A DNA stretch of 64,000 bases from Pseudomonas eucalypticola (GTDB lineage: Bacteria; Pseudomonadota; Gammaproteobacteria; Pseudomonadales; Pseudomonadaceae). The stretch lies in assembly GCF_013374995.1 (NCBI RefSeq), contig NZ_CP056030.1, positions 1,830,501 through 1,894,500 of the forward strand. Direction: 5' to 3'. Within the stretch, counting starts at the first letter, position 1. The number at the start of each line of letters is the position of its first letter. The notes beneath the pieces were generated by a model. The model searched no databases and was not told the origin of the DNA. It saw only the letters and a program-made list of their open reading frames with translations. The position numbers and the translations under genes were made by a program. Below, piece after piece: positions 43,862 to 55,936 of this stretch.

Positions 43862-44224
43862 GTGGCCTCCTATTAATGCTTGAAATCATCAGACAGACCC
43901 CCCACGCAGGGCCCGCACCACTATAGTGTGATAAATCCGAATGTCAATTTGCTTAAAGTCAGGCTGTACAAGGCTTTTAGCCTGGTTTTTCATCGCTGTT
44001 CCCTGCCATTTACGCCTTTTTTTCCCATAGCGCAATCAGCTCTTCGGGGTAGGCGGGCGCGTTGTCATTAGTATCCTAACTGTCTATACTCGGCAGCCGA
44101 CCGTCAGGGGCTTTTCAGCCCGTTTCCGCTGGCGTCGTCACTCCCTGGGTGGTGGGTACCTGACCAGTACACTTCCCGACAACTTGCCCTGCTTGCTAGG
44201 GGCTCTTCAGTGTGAAAAAAAGCC
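43862..44224. promoter_or_regulatory. Divergent gltA / sdhC control region
   Basis: This 363-base gap holds two strong sigma-70 promoters and no gene: minus-strand TTGACA (43942-43947) and TATAGT (43920-43925), 16 bases apart, for gltA; and plus-strand TTGTCA (44062-44067) and TATACT (44085-44090), 17 bases apart, for the sdh-suc unit. The sdh transcript would have a leader of about 125 bases. Confidence 0.8.
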
Positions 44225-44599
44225 GTGAATAGCCAACGACCTGTAAACCTAGACCTAAGGACCATCAAACTCCCCATAACCGGCGTAACGTCGTTCCTTC
44301 ATCGCGTATCGGGCATCATCCTGTTCCTGGGTATCGGCTTCCTGCTTTATGCATTGGGCAAATCCCTGGGTTCGGAGGAAGGCTTCGCCGACGTGAAGGA
44401 CACCTTGACCAGTCCACTGGCCAAATTCGTTGCGTGGGGGCTGTTGTCCTCCCTGCTGTACCACCTGGTGGCCGGTGTGCGCCATCTGATCATGGATGCG
44501 GGTGTCGGTGAGACGCTGGAAGGCGGTCGCCGAGGCTCCAAAATCATCATCGGCGTTTCCGTGGTGCTGATTGTTCTGGCAGGAGTTTGGATATGGTAA
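44225..44599 (+). CDS. sdhC: Succinate dehydrogenase cytochrome b556 subunit
   Basis: Membrane anchor subunit of complex II that helps bind haem b and ubiquinone. The 124-residue form begins VNSQRPVNLDLRTIKLPITG; three membrane helices follow, and the haem-ligand motif is YHLVAGVRHLIMD. The start is uncertain. The TAGGGG ribosome-type sequence favours an upstream GTG at 44212, but an A7 run puts that codon out of frame, and its short reading frame stops at 44230-44232, just past GTG 44225. The stop overlaps sdhD. Confidence 0.93.
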   Translation: MNSQRPVNLDLRTIKLPITGVTSFLHRVSGIILFLGIGFLLYALGKSLGSEEGFADVKDTLTSPLAKFVAWGLLSSLLYHLVAGVRHLIMDAGVGETLEGGRRGSKIIIGVSVVLIVLAGVWIW

Positions 44600-44961
44600 C
44601 CAGCGTTACGAATCTTTCGCGTTCGGGCCTCTACGACTGGATGGCACAGCGTGTGTCGGCGGTTGTTCTCGCGGCTTATTTCATTTTCCTGATCGGATAC
44701 CTCGTTGCGCATCCAGGCATTGGCTACGACCAATGGCATGCGCTGTTCGCCCACAACGCCATGCGCATCTTCAGCTTGCTGGCGCTGGTTGCCCTCAGTG
44801 CTCACGCCTGGGTCGGCATGTGGACGATCGCGACCGACTACCTGACGCCGATGGCGCTGGGCAAGTCCGCGACAGCAGTGCGTTTCCTGTTCCAGGCAGT
44901 ATGCGGCGTAGCAATGTTCGCTTACTTCGTCTGGGGTGTGCAGATTCTTTGGGGTATCTGA
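44593..44961 (+). CDS. sdhD: Succinate dehydrogenase membrane anchor subunit
   Basis: Second membrane anchor of complex II, 122 residues with three helices. The conserved core ALSAHAWVGMWTIATDYLTP holds the second haem-ligand His, and LSRSGLYDWMAQRVSAVVLAAY is the typical N-terminal helix. AGGAG lies seven bases before ATG 44593, inside the end of sdhC, so translation is coupled. sdhA starts three bases after the stop. Confidence 0.96.
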   Translation: MVTSVTNLSRSGLYDWMAQRVSAVVLAAYFIFLIGYLVAHPGIGYDQWHALFAHNAMRIFSLLALVALSAHAWVGMWTIATDYLTPMALGKSATAVRFLFQAVCGVAMFAYFVWGVQILWGI

Positions 44962-44964
44962 TTC

Positions 44965-46737
44965 ATGGCTAGCATCAATTCAATGACTTTCGACGCCATC
45001 ATCATCGGTGGCGGCGGCGCGGGCATGCGTGCCGCGCTGCAACTGGCGCAGGGCGGTCACAAGACTGCCGTGGTCACCAAGGTGTTCCCGACGCGCTCGC
45101 ACACTGTATCGGCCCAGGGTGGCATCACCTGCGCCATCGCTTCGGCCGACCCGAACGATGACTGGCGCTGGCACATGTACGATACCGTCAAGGGTTCCGA
45201 CTACATCGGCGACCAGGACGCTATCGAATACATGTGCTCCGTAGGTCCGGAAGCGGTCTTCGAGCTGGAACACATGGGCCTGCCGTTCTCCCGTACCGAG
45301 CAGGGCCGCATCTACCAGCGCCCGTTCGGCGGCCAGTCCAAGGACTTCGGTAAAGGTGGCCAGGCTGCCCGTACCTGCGCCGCGGCCGACCGTACCGGCC
45401 ACGCACTGCTGCACACCCTGTACCAGGCCAACCTGAAGGCCGGTACCGTATTCCTGAACGAATACTATGCCGTTGATCTGGTCAAGAACGCCGACGGTCA
45501 GTTCGTCGGTGTGATCGCCATCTGCATTGAAACCGGTGAAACCTCTTACATCCGCGCCGACGCGACCGTACTGGCTACCGGTGGTGCCGGCCGTATCTAC
45601 TCCTCCACCACCAACGCCCTGATCAACACCGGCGACGGCGTGGGCATGGCCCTGCGTGCCGGCGTGCCGGTGCAGGACATCGAGATGTGGCAGTTCCACC
45701 CCACCGGCATCGCCGGCGCCGGTGTACTGGTGACCGAAGGTTGCCGTGGTGAAGGTGGTTACCTGATCAACAAGCACGGCGAGCGTTTCATGGAGCGTTA
45801 TGCTCCGAACGCGAAAGACCTGGCAGGTCGTGACGTGGTTGCCCGTTCGATGGTGAAGGAAATCATCGCGGGCAACGGTTGCGGCCCTGACGGCGACCAC
45901 GTGATGCTCAAGCTCGACCACCTGGGCGAAGAAGTACTGCACAGCCGCCTGCCTGGTATCTGCGAGCTGTCCAAGACCTTCGCCCACGTCGACCCGGTGG
46001 TCGCGCCGGTGCCGGTCGTTCCAACCTGCCACTACATGATGGGCGGCATCGCCACCAACATCCATGGCCAGGCCATCACCCAGGACGCCGACGGCAACGA
46101 CACCATCATCCCTGGCCTGTTCGCGGTCGGTGAAGTGGCGTGCGTATCGGTTCACGGTGCCAACCGCCTGGGCGGCAACTCGCTGCTCGACCTAGTGGTA
46201 TTCGGTCGCGCCGCGGGTCTGCACCTGGAGCAGGCCCTGAGCGAAGGCGTCGAATACAGCCGCGCCAGCGACACCGACATCGAGGTCGCCCTGGCTCGCC
46301 TGAACGGCTTGAACACCCGTACCACCGGCGAAGACGTCGCTACCCTGCGCAAAGAACTGCAGCAGTGCATGCAGAACTACTTCGGCGTGTTCCGTACCGG
46401 CGAATACATGCAGAAGGGCATCGCCCAGCTGGCGACGCTGCGCGAGCGTATCGCCAACGTCAAGATCAACGACAAGAGCCAGGGCTTCAACACGGCTCGC
46501 ATCGAAGCGCTTGAGCTGCAGAACCTGCTGGAAGTGGCCGAGGCCACGGCGATCGCCGCCGAGCATCGCAAAGAGTCCCGCGGCGCCCACGCCCGTGAAG
46601 ACTACGAAGACCGCGACGACGAAAACTGGCTGTGCCACACCCTGTACTTCCCGGGTGAGAAACGCGTCGCCAAGCGCGCTGTGAACTTCGCGCCGAAAAC
46701 CGTTCCCATGTTCGAACCAAAAGTCCGGACTTACTAA
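44965..46737 (+). CDS. sdhA: Succinate dehydrogenase flavoprotein subunit
   Basis: Catalytic subunit (590 residues) that oxidises succinate to fumarate at a covalently bound FAD. Visible are the dinucleotide fold [20 protein letters not shown], the flavinylation motif [12 protein letters not shown] with its His, the active-site region [25 protein letters not shown], the capping region CHYMMGGI and the C-terminal [20 protein letters not shown]. It acts with SdhBCD on the inner face of the cytoplasmic membrane. Confidence 0.98.
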   Translation: MASINSMTFDAIIIGGGGAGMRAALQLAQGGHKTAVVTKVFPTRSHTVSAQGGITCAIASADPNDDWRWHMYDTVKGSDYIGDQDAIEYMCSVGPEAVFELEHMGLPFSRTEQGRIYQRPFGGQSKDFGKGGQAARTCAAADRTGHALLHTLYQANLKAGTVFLNEYYAVDLVKNADGQFVGVIAICIETGETSYIRADATVLATGGAGRIYSSTTNALINTGDGVGMALRAGVPVQDIEMWQFHPTGIAGAGVLVTEGCRGEGGYLINKHGERFMERYAPNAKDLAGRDVVARSMVKEIIAGNGCGPDGDHVMLKLDHLGEEVLHSRLPGICELSKTFAHVDPVVAPVPVVPTCHYMMGGIATNIHGQAITQDADGNDTIIPGLFAVGEVACVSVHGANRLGGNSLLDLVVFGRAAGLHLEQALSEGVEYSRASDTDIEVALARLNGLNTRTTGEDVATLRKELQQCMQNYFGVFRTGEYMQKGIAQLATLRERIANVKINDKSQGFNTARIEALELQNLLEVAEATAIAAEHRKESRGAHAREDYEDRDDENWLCHTLYFPGEKRVAKRAVNFAPKTVPMFEPKVRTY

Positions 46738-46748
46738 GGGTGGCCGCC

Positions 46749-47453
46749 ATGTTGCAAGTCAGTGTTTATCGCTACAACCCGGACGTTGACACCGCACCGT
46801 CCATGCAGACCTTCCAGATCGATACCGGCGGCAAGGACCTGATGGTCCTGGACGTCCTGGCGCTGATCAAGGAGCAGGACGAGGGTTTCTCGTACCGTCG
46901 CTCGTGCCGCGAGGGCGTTTGCGGCTCCGATGGCATGAACATCAACGGCAAGAACGGCCTGGCGTGCATCACGCCGCTGTCTTCCGTCGTAAAAGGTAAC
47001 AAGTTGGTGGTGCGTCCGCTGCCAGGTTTGCCGGTGATCCGTGACCTGGTCGTCGACATGAGCATCTTCTACAAGCAGTACGAGAAGGTGAAGCCTTTCC
47101 TGCAGAACGACACGCCGGCTCCGGCCATCGAGCGCCTGCAGTCGCCGGAAGAGCGCGAGAAGCTGGACGGTCTGTACGAGTGCATCCTGTGCGCTTGCTG
47201 CTCGACTTCCTGCCCGTCCTTCTGGTGGAACCCCGACAAGTTCCTGGGCCCTGCTGCACTGCTGCAAGCCTACCGTTTCCTGGCTGACAGCCGTGACACC
47301 AAGACCAACGAGCGTCTGGCGTCCCTGGATGACCCGTTCAGCGTGTTCCGCTGCCGGGGCATCATGAACTGCGTGAACGTTTGCCCCAAGGGTCTGAACC
47401 CGACCAAGGCAATCGGTCATGTACGTAACATGCTGCTGCAAAGCGGCGTCTGA
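46749..47453 (+). CDS. sdhB: Succinate dehydrogenase iron-sulfur subunit
   Basis: Electron-transfer subunit (234 residues) with three clusters: 2Fe-2S in SCREGVCGSDGMNINGKNGL and the following AC, 4Fe-4S in CILCACCSTSCPSFWWN and 3Fe-4S in CRGIMNCVNVCPKGLNP. ATG 46749 is chosen over GTG 46740 because AAGGG is eight bases upstream. It ends the sdh genes; a 247-base leader without another gene separates it from sucA. Confidence 0.98.
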   Translation: MLQVSVYRYNPDVDTAPSMQTFQIDTGGKDLMVLDVLALIKEQDEGFSYRRSCREGVCGSDGMNINGKNGLACITPLSSVVKGNKLVVRPLPGLPVIRDLVVDMSIFYKQYEKVKPFLQNDTPAPAIERLQSPEEREKLDGLYECILCACCSTSCPSFWWNPDKFLGPAALLQAYRFLADSRDTKTNERLASLDDPFSVFRCRGIMNCVNVCPKGLNPTKAIGHVRNMLLQSGV

Positions 47454-47700
47454 TTGACCGCTACACCGTAAACCCCTGGGGCGCAGGTCTTCTTCAACCT
47501 GCGCCTCAGGTAACAACCCGAGCGTGGCCCACAAGGCTGTCGCTTTTACTTTGAAGCAATGAGACCAGCAGGGGCATCCGGGCTGGTACCCGGACTACTT
47601 GCGTGATACTCGGTGGCTTGTTGTAGTCGCTGCATTCGGACTTATTCAAGCTTGCTGTGGCGTCAACGCCGGTGGAGTCCCCAAACGAGGGTGACCAAGC

Positions 47701-50532
47701 ATGCAAGAAAGCGTGATGCAGCGCATGTGGAGCAGTGCCTACCTTTCCGGTGGTAACGCTGCCTATGTGGAAGAGCTCTACGAACTCTACCTGCACGACC
47801 CTAACGCTGTGCCAGAAGAGTGGCGCACCTACTTCCAGAAGCTGCCTGCCGATGGTGGCGCAGCGACCGACGTTTCGCACTCCACCATTCGCGACCATTT
47901 CGTGCTGCTGGCCAAGAACCAGCGTCGCGCCCAACCGGTTTCCGCCGGAAGCGTGAGCAGCGAGCACGAGAAGAAGCAAGTTGAAGTGCTGCGACTGATC
48001 CAGGCCTACCGCATGCGCGGCCATCAGGCGGCCCAGCTGGACCCGCTGGGGCTGTGGCAGCGACCTGCACCGGCAGACCTGTCAATCAATCATTACGGCA
48101 TGACCAATGCCGATCTCGATACAACCTTCCGTGCCGGCGACCTGTACATCGGCAAGGAGGAAGCGAGCCTACGCGAAATTCTCGAAGCGCTGCAGCAGAC
48201 ATATTGTCGCACCATCGGCGCCGAGTTCACCCACATCGTCGATTCCGAGCAGCGCCAGTGGTTCCAGCAGCGTCTGGAAAGCGTGCGCGGGCGTCCGGTG
48301 TACTCCGCTGACGTCAAGGGCCATGTGCTGGAGCGCGTGACCGCGGCAGAAGGTCTGGAAAAATACCTGGGCACCAAATACCCGGGCACCAAGCGTTTCG
48401 GCCTGGAAGGTGGCGAAAGCCTGATTCCGATGCTGGACGAGATGATCCAGCGTTCCGGCTCCTACGGCACCAAGGAAGTGGTCATCGGCATGGCCCACCG
48501 TGGCCGCCTGAACGTGCTGGTGAACACCTTCGGCAAGAACCCGCGCGAGCTGTTCGACGAGTTCGAAGGCAAGAAGAAGGTCGAGCTGGGTTCCGGTGAC
48601 GTGAAATACCACCAGGGCTTCTCGTCCAACGTGATGACCACCGGTGGCGAAGTGCACCTGGCCATGGCGTTCAACCCGTCCCACCTGGAAATCGTTTCCC
48701 CGGTGGTCGAGGGTTCCGTGCGCGCCCGCCAGGACCGCCGCAATGATGCGGTCGGCGACAAGGTGCTGCCGATTTCCATCCACGGCGACGCGGCATTCGC
48801 CGGTCAGGGCGTGGTCATGGAAACCTTCCAGATGTCCCAGACCCGCGGTTTCAAGACCGGCGGCACGGTGCACATCGTCATCAACAACCAGGTCGGCTTC
48901 ACCATCAGCAACCCGCTGGACTCGCGTTCTACCGAGTACGCCACCGACGTTGCCAAGATGATCCAGGCGCCGATCCTGCATGTGAACGGCGATGACCCGG
49001 AAGCGGTACTGTTCGTGACCCAGCTGGCCGTCGACTATCGCATGCAATTCAAGCGCGACATCGTCATCGACCTGGTCTGCTACCGCCGCCGCGGCCACAA
49101 CGAGGCCGACGAGCCCAGCGGCACCCAGCCGCTGATGTACCAGCAGATCACCAAGCAGCGCACCACCCGTGAACTGTACGCCGAGCGCCTGATCCAGGCC
49201 GGCAGCCTGAACGCCGATGCCGTCCAGGCCCAGGTCGACGAGTACCGCAACGCGCTGGACAACGGTCTGCACGTAGTGAAGAGCCTGGTCAAGGAGCCGA
49301 ACAAGGAGTTGTTCGTGGACTGGCGCCCGTACCTGGGCCACGCGTGGACCGCGCGTCACGACACGCGCTTCGACCTCAAGACCTTGCAGGAACTGTCCGC
49401 CAAGCTGCTGGAAATTCCGGAAGGCTTCGTGGTTCAGCGCCAGGTCGCCAAGATCTACGAAGACCGTCAGAAGATGCAAGCCGGCGGCCTGCCGATCAAC
49501 TGGGGTTACGCTGAAACCATGGCGTACGCGACCCTGGCGTTCGAAGGCCACCCTGTGCGCATGACCGGCCAGGACATCGGCCGCGGTACGTTCTCGCACC
49601 GTCATGCCGTGCTGCACAACCAGAAAGACGCTTCGACCTACGTGCCGCTGCAGAACCTGTACGCCGGCCAGCCACGTTTCGACCTGTACGACTCGTTCCT
49701 GTCGGAAGAGGCGGTACTGGCGTTCGAATACGGCTATTCCACCACCATGCCGAATGCGCTGGTGATCTGGGAAGCCCAGTTCGGCGACTTCGCCAACGGC
49801 GCGCAAGTGGTGATCGACCAGTTCATCACCAGCGGCGAGCACAAGTGGGGCCGCCTGTGCGGGCTGACCATGCTGCTGCCGCACGGTTATGAAGGGCAGG
49901 GGCCTGAGCACTCCTCGGCACGTCTGGAGCGTTACCTGCAGCTGTGCGCCGAGCACAACATTCAGGTCTGCGTACCGACCACGCCGGCACAGATCTACCA
50001 CCTGTTGCGTCGTCAGGTCATCCGTCCGCTGCGCAAGCCGCTGATCGTGCTGACACCCAAGTCGCTGCTGCGTCACAAGCTGGCGGTCTCGACCCTGGAA
50101 GACCTGGCCGAAGGCTCGTTCCAGACCGTGATCCCGGAAATCGACGTGCTGGAACCGGCCAAGGTCAAGCGCCTGGTGCTGTGCAGCGGCAAGGTCTACT
50201 ACGACCTGCTGGAGAAGCGCCGCGCCGAAGGTCGTGATGACATCGCGATCGTGCGTCTGGAGCAACTGTACCCGTTCCCTGAAGACGACCTGATGGAAAC
50301 GCTCGCCCCCTACACCAACCTCGAACACGTGGTGTGGTGCCAGGAAGAGCCGATGAACCAGGGCGCCTGGTACAGCAGCCAGCACCACATGCGTCGCAGC
50401 TTCAACAACCACAAGAAGGGCCTGGTCCTGGAGTACGCCGGTCGCGATGCTTCGGCCGCGCCAGCCTGTGGTTACGCTTCGATGCACGCCGAGCAGCAGG
50501 AAAAACTGCTGCAAGACGCCTTCACCGTTTGA
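47701..50532 (+). CDS. sucA: 2-oxoglutarate dehydrogenase E1 component
   Basis: Thiamine diphosphate-dependent decarboxylase (943 residues) of the 2-oxoglutarate dehydrogenase complex, which makes succinyl-CoA. It has the N-terminal E2-binding segment (SSAYLSGGNAAYVEELYELYLHDP), GMAHRGRLNVLVNTFGKNPRELF, the ThDP/Mg2+ region IHGDAAFAGQGVVMETFQMS and INNQVGFTISNP, and the transketolase-like C-terminal part with ETMAYATLAFEG and GRGTFSHRHAVLHNQ. GAGGGTGA stands seven bases before the ATG. Confidence 0.98.
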   Translation: MQESVMQRMWSSAYLSGGNAAYVEELYELYLHDPNAVPEEWRTYFQKLPADGGAATDVSHSTIRDHFVLLAKNQRRAQPVSAGSVSSEHEKKQVEVLRLIQAYRMRGHQAAQLDPLGLWQRPAPADLSINHYGMTNADLDTTFRAGDLYIGKEEASLREILEALQQTYCRTIGAEFTHIVDSEQRQWFQQRLESVRGRPVYSADVKGHVLERVTAAEGLEKYLGTKYPGTKRFGLEGGESLIPMLDEMIQRSGSYGTKEVVIGMAHRGRLNVLVNTFGKNPRELFDEFEGKKKVELGSGDVKYHQGFSSNVMTTGGEVHLAMAFNPSHLEIVSPVVEGSVRARQDRRNDAVGDKVLPISIHGDAAFAGQGVVMETFQMSQTRGFKTGGTVHIVINNQVGFTISNPLDSRSTEYATDVAKMIQAPILHVNGDDPEAVLFVTQLAVDYRMQFKRDIVIDLVCYRRRGHNEADEPSGTQPLMYQQITKQRTTRELYAERLIQAGSLNADAVQAQVDEYRNALDNGLHVVKSLVKEPNKELFVDWRPYLGHAWTARHDTRFDLKTLQELSAKLLEIPEGFVVQRQVAKIYEDRQKMQAGGLPINWGYAETMAYATLAFEGHPVRMTGQDIGRGTFSHRHAVLHNQKDASTYVPLQNLYAGQPRFDLYDSFLSEEAVLAFEYGYSTTMPNALVIWEAQFGDFANGAQVVIDQFITSGEHKWGRLCGLTMLLPHGYEGQGPEHSSARLERYLQLCAEHNIQVCVPTTPAQIYHLLRRQVIRPLRKPLIVLTPKSLLRHKLAVSTLEDLAEGSFQTVIPEIDVLEPAKVKRLVLCSGKVYYDLLEKRRAEGRDDIAIVRLEQLYPFPEDDLMETLAPYTNLEHVVWCQEEPMNQGAWYSSQHHMRRSFNNHKKGLVLEYAGRDASAAPACGYASMHAEQQEKLLQDAFTV

Positions 50533-50574
50533 TGCCATCGCGCACTAGAAACCGAATTTAAGGAACCACTGATA

Positions 50575-51801
50575 ATGGCTATCGAGATCAAAGCCCCTAC
50601 TTTCCCGGAATCGGTTGCCGATGGCACCGTTGCCACCTGGCACAAGCAACCGGGCGAAGCGGTCAAGCGCGACGAACTGATCGTCGACATCGAAACCGAC
50701 AAAGTAGTGCTGGAAGTACTGGCCACCGCTGATGGCGTCCTGGGCGATATCGTCAAGGGCGAAGGCGAAACCGTGCTGTCCGACGAAGTCCTGGGCTCCA
50801 TCGTGGAAGGCGGCGCTGCCGCCGCTGCTCCGGCTGCCGCACCGGCCGCTGGCGCTGCTGCGCCTGCCGCTGCCCCGGCTGCCGCCGACGAGGACGCCAT
50901 CGGCGCCCCGGCCGCGCGCAAGCTGGCTGAAGAAAACGGCATTGCCCTGAGCAGCGTCAAGGGCACCGGCAAGGACGGCCGCGTCACCAAGGAAGACGTG
51001 GTCGCTGCCATCGAGGCGAAGAAATCCGCCCCGGCTGCCGCGCCTGCCGCCAAGCCAGCCGCCCCTGCCGCCGCCGCGCCAGTGCTGGCTGCCGGTGACC
51101 GTGTCGAGAAGCGTGTGCCGATGACCCGCCTGCGTGCCAAGGTTGCCGAGCGTCTGGTCGAAGCCCAGTCGAACATGGCCATGCTGACCACCTTCAACGA
51201 AGTGGACATGACCGAAGTCATGGCCCTGCGCTCGAAGTACAAGGACCTGTTCGAGAAGACCCACAACGGCGTGCGCCTGGGCTTCATGTCGTTCTTCGTC
51301 AAGGCTGCCACCGAAGCGCTGAAACGCTTCCCGGCCGTCAACGCCTCGATCGACGGCGCCGACATCGTCTACCATGGCTACGCTGACGTCGGCGTGGCCG
51401 TGTCCAGCGACCGTGGCCTGGTGGTACCGGTACTGCGCAACGCCGAGCTGATGAGCCTGGCCGAGATCGAGAACGGCATCGCCACCTTCGGCAAGAAAGC
51501 CCGCGACGGCAAGCTGTCGATGGAAGAAATGACCGGTGGCACCTTCACCATCACCAACGGTGGTACCTTCGGTTCGATGATGTCGACCCCGATCGTCAAC
51601 CCGCCACAGGCCGCTATCCTGGGCATGCACAACATCATCCAGCGCCCGATGGCCGTCAATGGTCAGGTCGTGATCCGTCCGATGATGTACCTCGCGCTGT
51701 CTTACGATCACCGCCTGATCGACGGTAAAGAAGCCGTGACCTTCCTGGTGACCATCAAGAACCTGCTCGAAGATCCAGCTCGTCTGCTGCTGGACATCTG
51801 A
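50575..51801 (+). CDS. sucB: Dihydrolipoyllysine succinyltransferase (E2)
   Basis: Core enzyme (408 residues) of the 2-oxoglutarate dehydrogenase complex. It has one lipoyl domain (lipoyl Lys43 in [10 protein letters not shown]), an Ala/Pro-rich linker, an E3-binding domain ([16 protein letters not shown] to [10 protein letters not shown]), a second Ala/Pro-rich linker and the catalytic acyltransferase domain ending with His379 and Asp383 in [21 protein letters not shown] precedes the ATG. Order E1-E2-E3 with lpdG following is the full complex. Confidence 0.98.
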   Translation: MAIEIKAPTFPESVADGTVATWHKQPGEAVKRDELIVDIETDKVVLEVLATADGVLGDIVKGEGETVLSDEVLGSIVEGGAAAAAPAAAPAAGAAAPAAAPAAADEDAIGAPAARKLAEENGIALSSVKGTGKDGRVTKEDVVAAIEAKKSAPAAAPAAKPAAPAAAAPVLAAGDRVEKRVPMTRLRAKVAERLVEAQSNMAMLTTFNEVDMTEVMALRSKYKDLFEKTHNGVRLGFMSFFVKAATEALKRFPAVNASIDGADIVYHGYADVGVAVSSDRGLVVPVLRNAELMSLAEIENGIATFGKKARDGKLSMEEMTGGTFTITNGGTFGSMMSTPIVNPPQAAILGMHNIIQRPMAVNGQVVIRPMMYLALSYDHRLIDGKEAVTFLVTIKNLLEDPARLLLDI

Positions 51802-51811
51802 CAAAGCAGCC

Positions 51812-53340
<1,529 letters not shown>

Positions 53341-53357
53341 GTTAAACAATAAGAAAC

Positions 53358-53461
53358 CACGACGGGCCGCCCGTCGTGAGTCTTGCGTGCACGACTCACC
53401 GCGGAAAGTTCGTCGGACTCACCTCTCGGCGCTTCAAGGGACCACGCATCCCCTGAAGCGT
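53358..53461 (+). promoter_or_regulatory. Structured lpdG-sucC intergenic leader with two hairpins
   Basis: The 204-base gap has a perfect 9-bp hairpin (CACGACGGG arm, loop CCG; 53358-53378) with no T-run and a second stem CGCTTCAAGGG/CCCTGAAGCG (53430-53460). They may be processing or partial termination signals that set sucCD levels. Confidence 0.5.
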
Positions 53462-53544
53462 CACGAGCAGCAGTCACAGGTGGCGCGGCACTCCACAGAG
53501 AGCGCAGCGCCGAAGCGCAGTACCTAACGAAGACGGTAATAAGC

Positions 53545-54711
53545 ATGAATCTTCACGAGTATCAGGGTAAGCAGCTGTTCGCTGAGTACGGCCTGCCAGT
53601 ATCCAAGGGTTACGCGGTAGACACCCCGGAAGAAGCAGCAGAAGCTTGCGAAAAAATCGGCGGGTCCGAATGGGTCGTCAAGGCCCAGGTCCACGCCGGT
53701 GGTCGCGGTAAAGCGGGCGGCGTCAAGCTGGTTCGCAGCAAGGAAGACGCCAAGGCCTTCGCCCAGCAGTGGCTGGGCAAGCGCCTGGTGACCTACCAGA
53801 CTGACGCCAACGGTCAGCCTGTTACCAAGATCCTGGTCGAATCCTGCACCGATATCGCCAAAGAGCTGTATCTGGGCGCAGTCGTGGACCGCTCCAGCCG
53901 TCGTATCGTGTTCATGGCCTCCACCGAAGGCGGCGTGGACATCGAGAAGATCGCTCACGACACTCCTGAAAAGATTCTGAAAGCTACCATCGACCCACTG
54001 GTCGGCGCACAGCCGTTCCAGGGTCGCGACCTGGCGTTCCAGCTGGGTCTGGAAGGCAAGCAGGTTGCCCAGTTCGCCAAGATCTTCGTAGGCCTGGCCA
54101 AGCTGTTCCAGGACCACGACCTGGCCCTGCTGGAAGTCAACCCGCTGGTGATCAAGGCCGACGGCGATCTGCACTGCCTCGATGCCAAGATCAACATCGA
54201 CGCCAACGCCATGTACCGTCAGCCCAAGCTGAAGACGTTCCATGACCCGTCGCAAGACGACGCCCGTGAAGCCCACGCTGCCAAGTTCGAACTGAACTAC
54301 GTGGCACTGGAAGGCAACATCGGCTGCATGGTCAACGGTGCCGGCCTGGCCATGGGTACCATGGACATCGTCAACCTGCACGGCGGCAAGCCTGCCAACT
54401 TCCTCGACGTGGGTGGCGGCGCAACCAAGGAACGCGTGACTGAAGCGTTCAAGATCATCCTGTCCGACTCCAACGTCGCCGCAGTACTGGTCAACATCTT
54501 CGGCGGCATCGTTCGCTGCGACATGATTGCCGAAGGCATCATCGGCGCCGTGAAAGAAGTCGGCGTGAAAATCCCGGTTGTTGTTCGCCTTGAAGGTAAC
54601 AACGCTGACCTGGGCGCCAAAGTACTGGCAGAAAGCGGTCTGAACATCATCGCGGCCACCAGCCTGACCGACGCTGCTCAACAAGTCGTTAAAGCTGCGG
54701 AGGGCAAGTAA
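53545..54711 (+). CDS. sucC: Succinyl-CoA synthetase beta subunit
   Basis: ADP-forming ligase subunit (388 residues) that converts succinyl-CoA to succinate with substrate-level phosphorylation. It has the ATP-grasp N-terminal domain ([47 protein letters not shown]) and the C-terminal subunit-interface domain ([51 protein letters not shown]). The frame is open further upstream, but ATG 53545 starts the conserved sequence. The stop and the sucD start share one base. Confidence 0.98.
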   Translation: MNLHEYQGKQLFAEYGLPVSKGYAVDTPEEAAEACEKIGGSEWVVKAQVHAGGRGKAGGVKLVRSKEDAKAFAQQWLGKRLVTYQTDANGQPVTKILVESCTDIAKELYLGAVVDRSSRRIVFMASTEGGVDIEKIAHDTPEKILKATIDPLVGAQPFQGRDLAFQLGLEGKQVAQFAKIFVGLAKLFQDHDLALLEVNPLVIKADGDLHCLDAKINIDANAMYRQPKLKTFHDPSQDDAREAHAAKFELNYVALEGNIGCMVNGAGLAMGTMDIVNLHGGKPANFLDVGGGATKERVTEAFKIILSDSNVAAVLVNIFGGIVRCDMIAEGIIGAVKEVGVKIPVVVRLEGNNADLGAKVLAESGLNIIAATSLTDAAQQVVKAAEGK

Positions 54712-55598
54712 TGAGCGTCCTGATCAATAAAGATACCAAAGTCATCTGCCAGGGCTTCACCGGCTCGCAGGGTACTTTCCACTCCGAACAAGCCATCGCC
54801 TACGGCACCAAGATGGTTGGCGGCGTGACCCCGGGCAAGGGTGGCACCACCCACCTGAACCTGCCTGTGTTCAACACTGTCGCCGAGGCTGTCAAAGCCA
54901 CCGGCGCCACCGCCAGCGTGATCTACGTTCCGGCTCCGTTCTGCAAGGACTCGATCCTTGAAGCGGCATTCGGCGGCATCAAGCTGATCATCTGTATCAC
55001 CGAAGGCATTCCTACCCTGGACATGCTGGATGCCAAGGTCAAGTGCGACGAGCTGGGTGTCACCCTGATCGGCCCGAACTGCCCAGGCGTCATCACCCCG
55101 GGCGAGTGCAAGATCGGCATCATGCCAGGTCACATCCACCTGCCAGGCAAGGTAGGCATCGTGTCGCGTTCCGGCACCCTGACCTACGAAGCCGTGAAGC
55201 AGACCACCGACGCCGGCTTCGGCCAGTCGACCTGCGTCGGCATCGGCGGTGACCCGATCCCGGGCTCCAACTTCATCGACATCCTGAAGCTGTTCCAGGA
55301 AGACCCGAAGACCGAGGCGATCGTGATGATCGGCGAGATCGGCGGTTCGGCTGAGGAAGAAGCGGCTGCCTACATCAAGGCCAACGTGACCAAGCCAGTA
55401 GTTTCCTACATTGCTGGTGTGACTGCCCCTCCAGGCAAGCGCATGGGCCATGCTGGCGCGATCATCTCCGGCGGCAAGGGCACTGCGGACGAGAAGTTCG
55501 CTGCCCTGCAGGACGCCGGCGTGAAAACCGTGCGTTCGCTGGCCGACATCGGCAAGGCCCTGGCCGAGCTGACCGGTTGGGAAATCAAGAAGGCCTGA
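54711..55598 (+). CDS. sucD: Succinyl-CoA synthetase alpha subunit
   Basis: CoA-binding, autophosphorylated subunit (295 residues). It shows [22 protein letters not shown] (CoA site), [32 protein letters not shown] and the phosphorylated His247 in [19 protein letters not shown]. It begins at the last base of sucC (TAATG), so the subunits are made in equal amounts, and it is followed by a strong terminator that ends the sdh-suc unit. Confidence 0.98.
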   Translation: MSVLINKDTKVICQGFTGSQGTFHSEQAIAYGTKMVGGVTPGKGGTTHLNLPVFNTVAEAVKATGATASVIYVPAPFCKDSILEAAFGGIKLIICITEGIPTLDMLDAKVKCDELGVTLIGPNCPGVITPGECKIGIMPGHIHLPGKVGIVSRSGTLTYEAVKQTTDAGFGQSTCVGIGGDPIPGSNFIDILKLFQEDPKTEAIVMIGEIGGSAEEEAAAYIKANVTKPVVSYIAGVTAPPGKRMGHAGAIISGGKGTADEKFAALQDAGVKTVRSLADIGKALAELTGWEIKKA

Positions 55599-55936
55599 GC
55601 CTTTCCTGATTAGCTGAACCCCACAAAGGCCACCTTCGGGTGGCCTTTGTCGTTTCTGCTCGCGGGTAATGGATCACCTGGAGATGAAGCGTTTCACCTG
55701 ATAAAACAGGCAAAAAATGTCTTTTCTGCGACATTATCGCGCGTTCATCGGACGGAACGTGCAATAACAGTGCGTTTATCGCCCGAATCCGATACGCTAT
55801 CCGCCATCTCTGCGACTCGCCCCCAAAAGGGGCGGCCGCGCGCTGCAAGGGCCTGGCTTTATCCCGCCTGGCCGCATTTCCCTGACCCATGGGGAGATCC
55901 CTCTCTAAATTCCGATTCAGTAGTGTGGATTCCTTG
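55599..55936 (+). other. sucD-brnQ intergenic region
   Basis: 338 bases without a convincing gene. It holds the sucD terminator, an AT-rich patch (55690-55770) where the brnQ promoter probably lies, and a 6-bp hairpin CGCCCC/GGGGCG (55818-55834) in the presumed brnQ leader. A frame in line with brnQ is open from 55889 but is not conserved-looking. Confidence 0.6.
55623..55656 (+). terminator. Terminator of the sdh-suc transcription unit
   Basis: A perfect 12-bp stem (ACAAAGGCCACC arm) with a TTCG loop, followed by a short T-rich tail, 25 bases after the sucD stop. Confidence 0.9.

Noticed and set aside
48169..50538. Open frame of 789 codons antisense to sucA
   Set aside because: It is a by-product of GC-rich codon bias on the opposite strand; composition is low-complexity and no domain is visible, while sucA is unmistakable.
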